64,000 nucleotides of DNA from Bradyrhizobium sp. 186 (GTDB lineage Bacteria > Pseudomonadota > Alphaproteobacteria > Rhizobiales > Xanthobacteraceae): the NCBI RefSeq assembly GCF_023101685.1, contig NZ_CP082164.1:6324001-6388000 (forward strand), given 5' to 3'. Positions 54,353-63,815 of this stretch are shown piece after piece. The notes beneath the pieces were generated by a model that saw only the letters and a program-made list of their open reading frames with translations, was not told the DNA's origin and made no database searches. Each line of letters opens with the position of its first letter. The stretch's first letter is position 1. A program made the translations under genes and the position numbers.

Positions 54353-55366
54353 TCAATCCTCATCGTCGAGCGCGAGAACCGCGAAGCTCGCAAGCCAATG
54401 CTCGCCCATGTAGTCGCCGGTAATATGGGGAAGACCCGCGGCCAGATGATCCCGCGCGGCGTCGAGGGCAACCGCGCGCCGATCGTCGCTTGCCGGCAAG
54501 GCCTCGCCGAGAGAGCGCCAGCACCAGGCCCTGCTGAGATTGAGTCCGTCGAGATGAGCGATCTTGCCATCGGTACGATCGGCCACCGTCGCGGGCCGGA
54601 ACAACGTTGCCGGCTGCTTCTCGGATAGAAGCGGCAGAAACCGATCGAACCAGGGCAAGAACTCGTCTGGCGGCAACAGGCGCCGCATACACTCGGCCTC
54701 GATCAGGGCCGAGGACTGGAAATCGTCGCCGCTCGGCTCGCCCCAGGCCGGGCAGTCGCGATCCTCGCCATACCAGCGCAAGCCGGTTTCGCGCAGCAGC
54801 CTGGCGAGCCCGTCATCGCCCTTGATGCCGGCGTAGTCCGCCGCCATCCGCAGGCCAAACGCCGTGTTGAAATGTGTTCCGACACGCACGGGATAAAGCG
54901 ACAGCGGCAGGAAGTCGCGAAAGCGCTGCGCGATGACTTCGGACAGCGGCGCGAGACTGCGGCCCCAACGACCGTCGGGCTGGAGTGCCAGCTCGGTCGC
55001 CAACTTCAGCAGCCAGGCCCAGCCATATGGCCGCTTGAAGCCGCGGGCAGTCGGGCGGGCAAAGTAAGCGCACTCTGAGGCGACCTTGTCGGGGACGAAC
55101 TGCGCATCGAACAGCGCACGAATATCGGACGCCGCTGCGAGATCCGGAAAGCGGCGCAACAGTCGCGCCAGCATCCAGTAACTGTGGACGCAGGAATGCC
55201 AGTCATAGCTGCCGTAGAAGATCGGATGCAGCTCGCTCGGCGTGCGGGCATCCGCCGGTTCAGCCAGCGCGTGGTCGACATTGTTCGGATATTCGCGCCC
55301 GACATGGCCGAGCGCGATACCAGCGAAATGCGCGGCGTGCTCGCGGGTGAGACGGGACGTGGTCAT
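54353..55366 (-). CDS. DUF2891 family protein
   Basis: A 337-residue soluble protein. The conserved parts are the N-terminal YPNNVDHALAEPAD with ELHPIFYGSYDWHSCVHSYW, and the C-terminal LDGLNLSRAWCWRSL and GDYMGEHWLASFAVLAL. This matches DUF2891, an (alpha/alpha) barrel-like family without known activity; the His/Asp/Trp-rich motifs suggest a glycosidase-like or lyase-like site. It overlaps the transporter gene by 4 bp (ATGA), so both form one operon under the divergent LysR. Confidence 0.88.
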   Translation of the reverse strand: MTTSRLTREHAAHFAGIALGHVGREYPNNVDHALAEPADARTPSELHPIFYGSYDWHSCVHSYWMLARLLRRFPDLAAASDIRALFDAQFVPDKVASECAYFARPTARGFKRPYGWAWLLKLATELALQPDGRWGRSLAPLSEVIAQRFRDFLPLSLYPVRVGTHFNTAFGLRMAADYAGIKGDDGLARLLRETGLRWYGEDRDCPAWGEPSGDDFQSSALIEAECMRRLLPPDEFLPWFDRFLPLLSEKQPATLFRPATVADRTDGKIAHLDGLNLSRAWCWRSLGEALPASDDRRAVALDAARDHLAAGLPHITGDYMGEHWLASFAVLALDDED

Positions 55367-56286
55367 GCTCTGGCCTTTCGTTTGTCACGGCCGATCAACG
55401 TCTCGATCAGGCGCGGCAGGATATAAATCGGCAATTGCGTCGCCGCAAAGTATAGAGCCATGCGTGGCGAGGCGGCAGCGCCGAGCGCCGACCAGACCAG
55501 CCCGACATTGCGATTGCCGAGAATGAGCCCGACAGTCAGCCGCTGGGCAAAAGTCCCCGGCAGCAACGCGGCGCCCGCAACTTGAAGGGCAATATTGCAG
55601 GCGAAAGCAAGCACGAGGCAGAGCATTGCGGCCTGCAAATCCGCCGCGATCTGCGCACGGATGCCGGTCATGGTCGCCACCGCAAAGACGAGAAGCGCCG
55701 TGACGATGACCCCGTCGACAACGCCGCCATGGGCAGCCAGCACTGGCGCCGCATGCCGGCGGAGCAGAAAAGCGACGCCCTCGGCGCTGCCGATCAATAG
55801 CGCCAGCCGCAGCGCAAGTTCGAGTGCGCTGATCTCAAGCCCCCCGAACCAGCCTGCCAGAAGTGGCACGGTGACCGGAGCCAGCACCATGGACAACACG
55901 GTCACGACGAGCGGCACCGCGCCGTCGAGCCCGAGCATGCGCGCCACCGCCGCCGTGCCGCTCGACGGCGGCGCCGAAACGGCGAGCACGATCGCAAGCG
56001 CGAGTTCCGGAGCCAGACCGAGGGCATGACCGGCAACACCGATCGTCAACGGACAGGCCACCATGACAACGGCCGGCAGGAGCACGGACAGCGACGGCCG
56101 ACGCAGCGCGGCGACGACCGCCTCGCCATCGATCCGCAACAGCGTCCCCAGCACGATCAGGAAGATCGTTGTCGGCATCAACGGGCGAGCCAGATCCGCG
56201 AGCGCCGGACATACAAGCCCGAGCAGCACGCCAAACGCCAGCAATGTCGGTCCGCACGGGATGAGGCGCAGGAGTGAGGATCGCAT
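55363..56286 (-). CDS. BASS-type (bile acid:sodium symporter-like) membrane transporter
   Basis: The 307-residue protein has 8 to 10 hydrophobic segments with two short repeats typical of SBF/BASS carriers: APPSSGTAAVARMLGLDG in the first half and GLILGNRNVGLVWSALG (GNRN crossing) in the second. It may import an organic anion by sodium symport. Start MRSSLLRL at 56286 is preferred to an ATG 17 codons earlier that runs into the LysR promoter region. Translationally coupled to the DUF2891 gene. Confidence 0.78.
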   Translation of the reverse strand: MRSSLLRLIPCGPTLLAFGVLLGLVCPALADLARPLMPTTIFLIVLGTLLRIDGEAVVAALRRPSLSVLLPAVVMVACPLTIGVAGHALGLAPELALAIVLAVSAPPSSGTAAVARMLGLDGAVPLVVTVLSMVLAPVTVPLLAGWFGGLEISALELALRLALLIGSAEGVAFLLRRHAAPVLAAHGGVVDGVIVTALLVFAVATMTGIRAQIAADLQAAMLCLVLAFACNIALQVAGAALLPGTFAQRLTVGLILGNRNVGLVWSALGAAASPRMALYFAATQLPIYILPRLIETLIGRDKRKARA

Positions 56287-56357
56287 ACGCCTCGTCCGAT
56301 CAGGTCTACCGCCCCAATAGACCACTCTCCGCAACATTCTTGAAATCGATTTTTACT

Positions 56358-57290
56358 ATGCCTATCATTTCTCTAATGAATTTAGCTTCCGTCGATCTCA
56401 ACCTCCTGGTCGCTTTCGAGGCGCTGATGGAGGAGCGCAACGTGACCCGCGCCGGCCAGCGCGTCGGCCTGGCGCAACCGTCCATGAGCAGCGTCTTGAT
56501 GCGCCTACGGGCGCTGTTTGGCGACGATCTGTTCGTGCGCTCGGCCTCCGGCATGCAACCCACGGCCAAGGCGCTGGCGCTGGTCCGGCCGATCAACGAC
56601 GCGCTCGGGCAGATCAGGGACGTGCTTGAGCCTGGATCAGGCTTCGATCCCGCAACAGCCCGCCGCCGCCTGTCCATTGCGGTGACCGACTACGGCGACC
56701 TCGTCGTGGTGCCGCCACTGGTCACGGCGCTGCGGCGGGAGGCGCCTCATATCGATTTGGTGGTGCGTCCCATCATCGACACGGCTTTGAGCGTCGCGAG
56801 CCTCGAACACGGCGATATCGACGCATTGATCGGCGGCCATCTTCCCGCCTCCGCGCGCATCACCCGGAGCACCCTGTTCGAGGAACATTTCGTCTGCATT
56901 CGTGATGGCAAGCGCGCCAGGCAGAAGGCTGGCCTCTCCAAAGACGACTACACGCGTCTTCCGCACGTGCTGTTCTCGTCGGCCGGCGGCGACGGAATTC
57001 CCGGCGCGATCGACACCATGCTGGCCCGGCATGGGCGCAAACGGCGCACAGCGATCACACTCGCCCATGTCGTTGCGGTACCGTTTGCCGTCGCCGGCAC
57101 CGATCTCGTGGCGACCATGGCCGAACGCATCGCCCGCCGCTTCGCCGCAGCCGCCGGTGTGTCCGTCGTTCCGCTTCCTTACGATGTGAAGGCGTTCACC
57201 ATCGACCTCCTCCACACGCGCCGCGCCATGGCCGACCCGGCGCTGCGCTGGTTCATCGAGCTGGTCAATCGTGTCTGCAGGGAACTCTGA
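56358..57290 (+). CDS. LysR family transcriptional regulator
   Basis: A LysR protein of about 310 residues with an N-terminal winged helix (SVDLNLLVAFEALMEERNVT, LAQPSMSSVLMRLRALFGDDLF) and a periplasmic-binding-like effector domain. The start could be 56358 (MPIISLM) or 56376 (MNLASVD); neither has a strong ribosome site. It is divergent from the BASS-DUF2891 operon, with a gap of about 70 bp that must contain both promoters, so it very likely controls that operon. Confidence 0.9.
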   Translation: MPIISLMNLASVDLNLLVAFEALMEERNVTRAGQRVGLAQPSMSSVLMRLRALFGDDLFVRSASGMQPTAKALALVRPINDALGQIRDVLEPGSGFDPATARRRLSIAVTDYGDLVVVPPLVTALRREAPHIDLVVRPIIDTALSVASLEHGDIDALIGGHLPASARITRSTLFEEHFVCIRDGKRARQKAGLSKDDYTRLPHVLFSSAGGDGIPGAIDTMLARHGRKRRTAITLAHVVAVPFAVAGTDLVATMAERIARRFAAAAGVSVVPLPYDVKAFTIDLLHTRRAMADPALRWFIELVNRVCREL

Positions 57291-57456
57291 CAAGATCGTT
57301 CCAACAAAGGGCGATTTAGCAGACGTCGTCACTCTTGATTTGCCTGATTTGCCGAAGAAGAGAATATCGCACTTGTCTGACTATCAACGCATTGGGCCGT
57401 AGAACCAATCGCAGTCCTGCGACGTTGATCGACCAATCATAACGGGGGGCGGCACG

Positions 57457-58809
57457 ATGGGTCCGGAGGGGCGGCACGCGATTGTCATAGGCGGGGGCGC
57501 CAGCGGCGTCCTGCTGGCTTTTCAATTGTTGAAGACCAACCCACCCCATTTCCGCGTCACGCTGATCGAGAAACGGCCCGAGATCGGCCGTGGCCTTGCC
57601 TATCATGCAGGCAATCCCGAACATCTGCTCAATGTCCGCGTGACGAACATGAGCGCGCTGCCCGACGATCCCGAACACTTCTGGAACTGGTTGTGTGCAC
57701 GGCCCGGCGGGCCGCTGTGTCCCGATCCCTACTGCTTCGTACCCCGGCAGACCTACGGGGACTACCTCGCCGATCTGATCGCGCCGCTGATGTCGACCGA
57801 CGCGACGCGAGGCCTGACCATCGTGCGCGGCGAGTGCGCGGCCATCCGCGAAAATCCGTCCGACGTCGCAGTCACCCTCGCGGACGGAACTTGCATCACT
57901 GGCAGTACGGCCATTCTCGCGACCGGCCATGATGCCGCAGCTCCGTTGCTGGCCGGCCATGCCGAACCCTGGGCCTCACCCGCCGACGCCGGCATCGATA
58001 CGAACGCGACGGTGCTGATCCTGGGGACAGGCCTGTCCATGGTCGACTACGTGTTGTCACTGCTCCGACACGGACATCAGGGGCGGATCGTCGCCATGTC
58101 GCGGCGGGGCCTGCTGCCGAGAGCTCATCGACGCGTCGATCCGATGCGCTTCGCCAAGAGTGAGATTCCGTTCGGCGTCGAAATCAGGCCGCTGTTGCGC
58201 TGGTTTCGTCGTCGCGTCGAAATGCATGTCGCCGACGGTGGCGACTGGCGCGGTGCAATCGACGCGATCAGGCCGTTCACCCAGCGGCTTTGGCATGAGC
58301 TTCCGTTGAGTTCCAAGCGCCGATTCCTGGAACACGCCCGCGCCTGGTGGGATGTCCATCGCCACCGCACCGCACCGGAGGTCGAAGCTCGCATTGCGGA
58401 GGCCCTTACTATGGGGCGGCTGACGATCATCGCCGGCAAGCTCGCCAACGTCGCGCCGAACCCCGGCGGCGCCCTGGCCCGCTATCGCAGGCGCGGCCAA
58501 GACGAGATGTCCGAGCTGCAAGTTGGAGCCATCGTCGACTGCACGGGTATCGTTCGCGATCCCGGCGCCAGCAACAACCCGGCCGTACGTAGTCTGCTCG
58601 ACGACGGCCTTGCCCGCATCGATCCGCTGCGGATCGGCATCGACGTCACGCGCGAGTGCGCGATCGTCAATCGTGATGGATCGCCATCGCGACGTCTCTA
58701 CGCCGTCGGCCCGCTCACGCGCGCCGCATTTTGGGAGATCGTCGCCGTTCCTGATATCCGCCAGCAATGCGCGGAGCTGGCGGCGCGACTCGGCAACCAT
58801 TCGCTTTAG
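57457..58809 (+). CDS. FAD/NAD(P)-binding oxidoreductase
   Basis: A 450-residue flavoprotein. FAD motif IGGGASGVLLAFQLL begins at residue 11, and a second nucleotide site lies in ILGTGLSMVDYVLSLL near residue 190. PVTRQ-type CFVPRQTYGDYLADLI and GRGLAYHAGNPEHLLNVRVT are typical of the FAD_NAD_binding_9 family (ornithine-hydroxylase/HpnW-like). The actual substrate is unknown. No close operon partner; a convergent VOC gene follows 40 bp later. Confidence 0.85.
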   Translation: MGPEGRHAIVIGGGASGVLLAFQLLKTNPPHFRVTLIEKRPEIGRGLAYHAGNPEHLLNVRVTNMSALPDDPEHFWNWLCARPGGPLCPDPYCFVPRQTYGDYLADLIAPLMSTDATRGLTIVRGECAAIRENPSDVAVTLADGTCITGSTAILATGHDAAAPLLAGHAEPWASPADAGIDTNATVLILGTGLSMVDYVLSLLRHGHQGRIVAMSRRGLLPRAHRRVDPMRFAKSEIPFGVEIRPLLRWFRRRVEMHVADGGDWRGAIDAIRPFTQRLWHELPLSSKRRFLEHARAWWDVHRHRTAPEVEARIAEALTMGRLTIIAGKLANVAPNPGGALARYRRRGQDEMSELQVGAIVDCTGIVRDPGASNNPAVRSLLDDGLARIDPLRIGIDVTRECAIVNRDGSPSRRLYAVGPLTRAAFWEIVAVPDIRQQCAELAARLGNHSL

Positions 58810-58849
58810 ATTCACGGAAACGGTCTGCCAAATTCGCTGTAAGCGCTCT

Positions 58850-59212
58850 CTATACCCGTTCAATCACCTGTGCGATCTCCCAGACATGACCGGAAGGGTC
58901 TGCAAAGGACGCGGTTCGCCTTCCCCAGGGGCGATCAACCGGCCCATTGAGCAGATCGACACCGATCTCCCGAAGGGTCGTGCACACTTGATCGACGTCA
59001 CGAACCCTGATGGTCAACAAGACCCGCGCTCCTGCAGAAGACTTCCCAACGGGCAACGGCTCAACGAGCGGAGGCGCCTGAGACACGTCGAGAAGATTGA
59101 TCAGCAGTCCGCCAAATCTAAGCACGGATGAGACCGCATCTTCCCAGACGACTTCAGGTGCGAAGACCCTGGCGTAAAAGGCTTTCGACGACGCGATCTC
59201 GTCGACGAACAA
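58850..59212 (-). CDS. VOC (glyoxalase/bleomycin-resistance) family protein
   Basis: A 120-residue VOC-fold protein: FVDEIASSKAFYARVFAPEV, then VLLTIRVRDVDQVCTTLREI and TASFADPSGHVWEIAQ with the usual His-Glu metal-ligand region. The true start is unclear: the frame continues upstream as LPNEVEVIT but finds no ATG before a stop, so a TTG (59212) or CTG start, or a small frameshift, must be assumed. Substrate unknown. Confidence 0.7.
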   Translation of the reverse strand: MFVDEIASSKAFYARVFAPEVVWEDAVSSVLRFGGLLINLLDVSQAPPLVEPLPVGKSSAGARVLLTIRVRDVDQVCTTLREIGVDLLNGPVDRPWGRRTASFADPSGHVWEIAQVIERV

Positions 59213-59384
59213 GGTAATGACTTCAACCTCGTTCGGCAGACCATGGCCATGTCGCCCTGCTCCTCACCGTTGTCGCGCCGGCTTGCGTGAACGAGACAAG
59301 CCGCTGGCCGCCATATGTCACGATGTCAGGGCGTGGCGCAATTCCAGCGAACCGGGCCATCGGCCCGGCTCAGGAGCCACGCTC

Positions 59385-60167
59385 CTAGTTGAACAGGTCC
59401 GGTTCGGCCTCGGTGATCCAGTCCCATAACGGCTGGAAGCTGAAATAGCCGCCCTTGTGCGTGCCTACCTGTCGGGAGGTCAGGCTCGCGATCTCATGCG
59501 GGATCGGCTTTGGCGCACCGGCGGCTTCGGCGAGCAGCTGGGCGCGCGCTGCATTGTCCATGGCGATGTACCACCAGGCGGCGGCCTCGATGGTCGGTCC
59601 CACCGTGAGCAGGCCGTGATTTTGCAGGATCGCGGCCTTCTTCGAACCCAACGCCTGCGCGATCTTGCGGCCCTCTTCAGCCTCCAGCACGACGCCGGAG
59701 AAGGGATCGAACAGCACGTGGTCCTCGTAGAAGGCGCAGGAGTCCTGCGTCAGTGGATCGAGCAGTCGGCCGAGCGCCGACCAGGCCTTGCCGTAAGTCG
59801 AATGGGTGTGGGCGGCCGCGATCACTTCGGGATGCGCAGCATGGATCGCCGAATGAATCACGAAGCCGGCCTGGTTGATCGGCTTGTCGCCGATCAGGAT
59901 GTTGCCGTCGTGATCGACGAGCTGGAGGTCGGACACCTTGATCTGGCTGAAATGCTTCGACAGCGGGTTGATCCAGAAGCGTTCGGGGAACTCCGGATCG
60001 CGCACGGTGACGTGGCCTGCGAGGCCCTGATCGAAGCCATAGCGCGAGAACAGGCGGAACGTCGCGGCAAGCCGCTGCTTGCGGTGCAGCCGTTCCTCTT
60101 CGAACGAAGCGGCCGGCGTACGTTCGACCAGCGAATATTTCCTGGGCTTCGCGATGAACTTGTTCAT
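59385..60167 (-). CDS. Class II aldolase/adducin family protein
   Basis: The 260-residue protein starts MNKFIAKPRKYSLVERTPAA after AGGAGCC. Zn-binding and catalytic elements are HTHSTYGKAWSALG, QNHGLLTVG, and RFWINPLSKHFSQIKVSDL. Family members cleave phosphorylated sugars or act as dehydratases or decarboxylases. It lies 13 bp after a D-2-hydroxyacid dehydrogenase on the same strand, so the two probably act in sequence on a sugar acid. Confidence 0.88.
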   Translation of the reverse strand: MNKFIAKPRKYSLVERTPAASFEEERLHRKQRLAATFRLFSRYGFDQGLAGHVTVRDPEFPERFWINPLSKHFSQIKVSDLQLVDHDGNILIGDKPINQAGFVIHSAIHAAHPEVIAAAHTHSTYGKAWSALGRLLDPLTQDSCAFYEDHVLFDPFSGVVLEAEEGRKIAQALGSKKAAILQNHGLLTVGPTIEAAAWWYIAMDNAARAQLLAEAAGAPKPIPHEIASLTSRQVGTHKGGYFSFQPLWDWITEAEPDLFN

Positions 60168-60180
60168 TGTTGTGGCTCCT

Positions 60181-61173
60181 TTAGTATTCGAGGTTCCTGT
60201 CGAAGACGTCGGCCAGCGGCACGCCATGCGCATAGGCGTCGAGGTTGACCAGCGTCTTATCGGCCAGACGCTTGACGTCCTCTCCTCCCGTCCACGAGAC
60301 GTGCGGGGTCAGGACGACCTTGGGATGGCTATAGATCGGATCACCATCCAGCGGCGGCTCCGGATCCGTCACATCGAGCGTGGCGCCCGCAATTTTTCCG
60401 TCGTCGAGCGCTTGCAGCAGGGCGGCCTGGTCGATGATCCGGCCGCGCGCGACATTGATCAGATGCAGCGATGTCTTGGCTCGTGCGAGCACGTCGGCGT
60501 TGATCAGACGGGCCGTCTTCGTCGTCGCCGGCAGCGCAAGGACGAGATGGTCGGAGACTTCGACCAGTTGCTCGATGCTGTCGACGGGCTGGATGCCCGG
60601 AAGGAGATATGGCCAGGCCGAGCGTCGCAAAACGCTGATGTTGACACCGAACGGCTTGACGCGCTCGACGACGGCGCGGCCGATGGCGCCGAAGCCCGCG
60701 ATGCCGACCGTCTTGCCACCGAGTGAGCCGAGCTGGGTAATCTTCCATTGCTCGCGGCTGCGCGGCCGGATGTCGTGTATCCGCTTTTCGAAGCCCAGGA
60801 TTGCCGCGAGGACATATTCTGCGATCGGATCGGCCGAGATGCCACGGCCGACCGTGACCACGGGACCGTCGAGCAGCCACGCCGGAAAGAAATCGACTCC
60901 CGTCGATGCGGTCTGGATCCAGCGTAGGCCGAACGGCCAACCCGCAGGCTTGTCCGCGGGCGCCTTATGCCAGCCCGCCAGCGGCCGCGTCAGCAGCACG
61001 TCGGCCTCGGGAGTGACCTCCCACGACGCGCGATCGGCGGGATGATCGATGATCATCGGGCGCGACCAGTGATCGACCAGCGCGGCACGAATTTCCGCAC
61101 CCAGCTGATTGACGATGATCGGCGATCGCACGCTGGTGGATGCATGCCTGCTTTCAATTCGGGGAGTGTTCAT
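60181..61173 (-). CDS. D-isomer-specific 2-hydroxyacid dehydrogenase
   Basis: A 330-residue enzyme with the NAD motif GIAGFGAIGRAVVERV, the catalytic Arg in LINVARGRIIDQAAL, the Glu in DVTDPEPPLDGDP and His in LTPHVSWTGG. It would reduce a 2-keto acid such as glyoxylate or hydroxypyruvate. The start has a poor ribosome binding site. It heads a two-gene unit with the class II aldolase. Confidence 0.9.
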   Translation of the reverse strand: MNTPRIESRHASTSVRSPIIVNQLGAEIRAALVDHWSRPMIIDHPADRASWEVTPEADVLLTRPLAGWHKAPADKPAGWPFGLRWIQTASTGVDFFPAWLLDGPVVTVGRGISADPIAEYVLAAILGFEKRIHDIRPRSREQWKITQLGSLGGKTVGIAGFGAIGRAVVERVKPFGVNISVLRRSAWPYLLPGIQPVDSIEQLVEVSDHLVLALPATTKTARLINADVLARAKTSLHLINVARGRIIDQAALLQALDDGKIAGATLDVTDPEPPLDGDPIYSHPKVVLTPHVSWTGGEDVKRLADKTLVNLDAYAHGVPLADVFDRNLEY

Positions 61174-61388
61174 GTCACGCGTTCATGATCGCAACGAGGT
61201 CGACATGCTAGGCGGTTGCAGCAAGATAATCTTTTCAAAGATGGCTGGCCTCTTGCAACAACAGGACGATGCGCCTCGGCAAGGCATAAGAATTTATCTC
61301 TGGTGGCGGCACGCCGACCGCAATCGCGTTCGCGGCTTGACATTGCCATGAGCGATACGATCTTGAGCAACAATCAGGGAGGCTACCC

Positions 61389-61847
61389 ATGAAGATACTC
61401 AACATCCTGACGCGGCGTTATTTGCCACTGGGTGAACTGGATGCGGCCGTCGCTTTCTATGAGGCTCTGATAGGTCAAAAGGCACGCCTTCGCTTCGATT
61501 ATCCCGAGTACGACCTGAGACTGGCGCAGGTTGCATCAATCCTGTTCATCGCCGGAACCGAACAGAGCCTGAAGCGGTTCACCGCAACTCACATGACGTT
61601 CATGGTCGAGGATATTGATGCCTTCGCCGCCCACCTTCCGACGGTTGGTGCGATGGTGTTGGAAGCGCCCAAGCTGGCGCCGACCGGTCGAAACATGCTG
61701 GTGCGCCATCCAGATCAGACACTCGTCGAATATGTCGAGCATCGCGACAAACATCCGGCGGACGTACTGCCGTCGAGCCGGCCGCGTAGGACGACTGTTG
61801 CGAGCTGCCGCAGCCAGAGCGATTTGGTGGTTATTTCCTCCCGATGA
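61389..61847 (+). CDS. VOC (glyoxalase-like) family protein
   Basis: A 152-residue protein with one VOC module: LPLGELDAAVAFYEALIGQK, FTATHMTFMVEDIDAFAAHL and MLVRHPDQTLVEYVEHRDK. The last 35 residues are basic and not VOC-like; the 3' end overlaps the convergent ferredoxin gene by 17 bp, so the tail may have been added by loss of an earlier stop. Substrate unknown. Confidence 0.78.
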   Translation: MKILNILTRRYLPLGELDAAVAFYEALIGQKARLRFDYPEYDLRLAQVASILFIAGTEQSLKRFTATHMTFMVEDIDAFAAHLPTVGAMVLEAPKLAPTGRNMLVRHPDQTLVEYVEHRDKHPADVLPSSRPRRTTVASCRSQSDLVVISSR

Positions 61848-62214
61848 TGTCAAGCGGCTCCGCTTTCGCCTGTATCGCAGCCTCACCGGCGCGACGGAAT
61901 ACGGTTTCCATCAGCCACTGCTCGTTTGGAAAGCGATCGGACCATTCGTCCCAGCCGGAATGCTTGCGGTATTGGCCGAGACGGCCGGAGGCCACCACGT
62001 CCTCCGCATTCACAGCGACGCGTCGGTCGCAATCCGGCGCCACGTAGATCGCATCCGCCTGGCAATAGAGCTCGCACATGAAGCATGTCTGGCAATCCTC
62101 GACACGGGCGAGAACCGGCCGGCCGTCTTGCCCGGGATCGATTACATTGGCTGGACAGACCTCGATGCATATCCCGCAATCCGTACAGCGGTCCGCGACG
62201 ATGAGCTCGATCAT
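61831..62214 (-). CDS. 2x[4Fe-4S] ferredoxin-type reductase subunit
   Basis: A 127-residue protein with two cluster motifs: Cys10, 13, 16, 20 (CTDCGICIEVCP) and Cys41, 44, 47, 51 (CQTCFMCELYC), followed by a 70-residue tail. This resembles the beta subunit of adenylylsulfate-reductase-like pairs. Its ATG overlaps the flavoprotein stop by 4 bp. It should carry electrons to or from the partner flavoprotein. Confidence 0.88.
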   Translation of the reverse strand: MIELIVADRCTDCGICIEVCPANVIDPGQDGRPVLARVEDCQTCFMCELYCQADAIYVAPDCDRRVAVNAEDVVASGRLGQYRKHSGWDEWSDRFPNEQWLMETVFRRAGEAAIQAKAEPLDIIGRK

Positions 62215-63815
62215 GATGCCACCTCGAATTGACCAGTTTTGGCACCCGCAGGTTCTCCATCGGCGGCGACCCAGACCTGATCCAGGCCGCCGCTGAGCAG
62301 ACGGACCGCAAGTCCGGGATCCCGCGAAGGAAAATCCTCGCGGCGGTGGAGACCCCTGCTCTCCTTGCGCGTTGCCGCCGTGACGACGGACCAGCGTGCT
62401 GTTGCCAGCAGAGCCGCCGTCTCGCGCGAGGCGATTGTGCCTGTGTCCGCGTGATCGGCGAGCTCGGCCCACAAGCCCTCGAGCACGCGCATGGATGCCG
62501 CAAGTCCTTGGCCCGCTCGGAACAGATTCTTGTCGAACGGGTGCATTTCGGCGCGCACACCGTCGCGTAGCGCGGCGAGATCGATGGTCTTCGCGCCCTT
62601 GCGCGGCTCACGCCCGAGGCGGCCAAGCGGGCGAAGCCGGCTCCTGCCCGCCGTTGCGCTACGCGCTAGGCGTGCAGCAGCACGTCCGGCGAACACCCCT
62701 GACGAAAGCGCCCAGGCCGAGTTGACATTGCCGCCGCCGGAGATCGCGCCTGCGACCTTCTCGCGCGAAGCGTTGTCGCCGACGACGAACAGCCCGGGCA
62801 CCGATGTCGCGCCATCGACATCGTGCACGCGTACCCCGCCGATGCCGCGAATGGTGCCGTCATTGTGCAAGGTGACTTCGAACCTCTCACGATAGGGATC
62901 GATACCCCAGCGATCGAACACCAGCGGTACGTTCGGCGAAATTGTATGCATCCGCGCCTTGATGTCGTCAGGCAGACGGTGCAGCGAGCAGTAGACCGGG
63001 CCGCGCTGGAGCGCGCGCGCCAGGCGGATGGTCTGGTCGGGACCGAACGGAAGATCGAGTTCGTGCCCGTCGGCGTCGTAATAGGTCGCGAACGCATAGG
63101 CCATGCTTCGCGTCATCGTCGAATGCGCCGGCGCAATGGTGTAGGCCGCGGTGAACTCCATGCCGGACATCTCGGCGCCAGCCTCCGCCGCCATCAGATA
63201 GCCGTCCCCCGTGTTGGTTCGCGATCCCAGCAGATGGGACAGGAAGCTGGTCCCGCCGGCGGCGAGGACCACTGCCCCCGCCTCGATCTGATATGCGCGG
63301 CCGCCATCCTGCCGACGCTGGCCGCGGGCACCGCCGATCGAGCCGTCGGATCGTGCCAAAAGTTCAAGAACGGGCGAATGATCGAGGATGGTGACGCCAT
63401 GGCTCAGCACCTGCTGCCGCAGGGCGCGCATGTATTCGGGCCCTCGCACGGCGCGGTAGTTTACCCGCCCCTCGTCATCGGCCCCGAACTTGTACTGGCG
63501 CGCAAGCGTCGGCAGCGTGCGCCAGGTCTGGTCGAGGATGCGATACATCCATTCCGGTTCGCCAAGACCAAGGCCGCTCGCAACTCGATTCGCCACGGCC
63601 GCATCGCGCGCCGCCGGAGGATCTGGCGGGACCCACCAATGACCCGGCCCAGCCGCGGCCGTGACGCCACTGGTCCCGCAATAGCCTTTGTCGACCAGCA
63701 CGACTTTCGCGCCAGCCTGCGCGGCAGAGGTCGCAGCCCAGGCGCCCGCCATCCCGCCGCCGACGATCAGTACGTCGGTCGTTATCGAGAGCTCTTCGAA
63801 TAAGGACGACGTCAC
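62211..63815 (-). CDS. FAD-dependent reductase flavoprotein (fumarate/APS-reductase-like)
   Basis: The 534-residue protein has an FAD motif DVLIVGGGMAGAWAATSAAQ near residue 14, a central VVLAAGGTSFLSHLLGSRTN and GDNASREKVAGAISGGGNVN near the C-terminal third, as in the succinate dehydrogenase/fumarate reductase/AprA superfamily. The GTG at 63815 is chosen because GAGGGGCGGAG precedes it; ATGs further upstream give non-conserved residues. With the coupled ferredoxin subunit it forms a two-component reductase of unknown substrate. Confidence 0.85.
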   Translation of the reverse strand: MTSSLFEELSITTDVLIVGGGMAGAWAATSAAQAGAKVVLVDKGYCGTSGVTAAAGPGHWWVPPDPPAARDAAVANRVASGLGLGEPEWMYRILDQTWRTLPTLARQYKFGADDEGRVNYRAVRGPEYMRALRQQVLSHGVTILDHSPVLELLARSDGSIGGARGQRRQDGGRAYQIEAGAVVLAAGGTSFLSHLLGSRTNTGDGYLMAAEAGAEMSGMEFTAAYTIAPAHSTMTRSMAYAFATYYDADGHELDLPFGPDQTIRLARALQRGPVYCSLHRLPDDIKARMHTISPNVPLVFDRWGIDPYRERFEVTLHNDGTIRGIGGVRVHDVDGATSVPGLFVVGDNASREKVAGAISGGGNVNSAWALSSGVFAGRAAARLARSATAGRSRLRPLGRLGREPRKGAKTIDLAALRDGVRAEMHPFDKNLFRAGQGLAASMRVLEGLWAELADHADTGTIASRETAALLATARWSVVTAATRKESRGLHRREDFPSRDPGLAVRLLSGGLDQVWVAADGEPAGAKTGQFEVAS

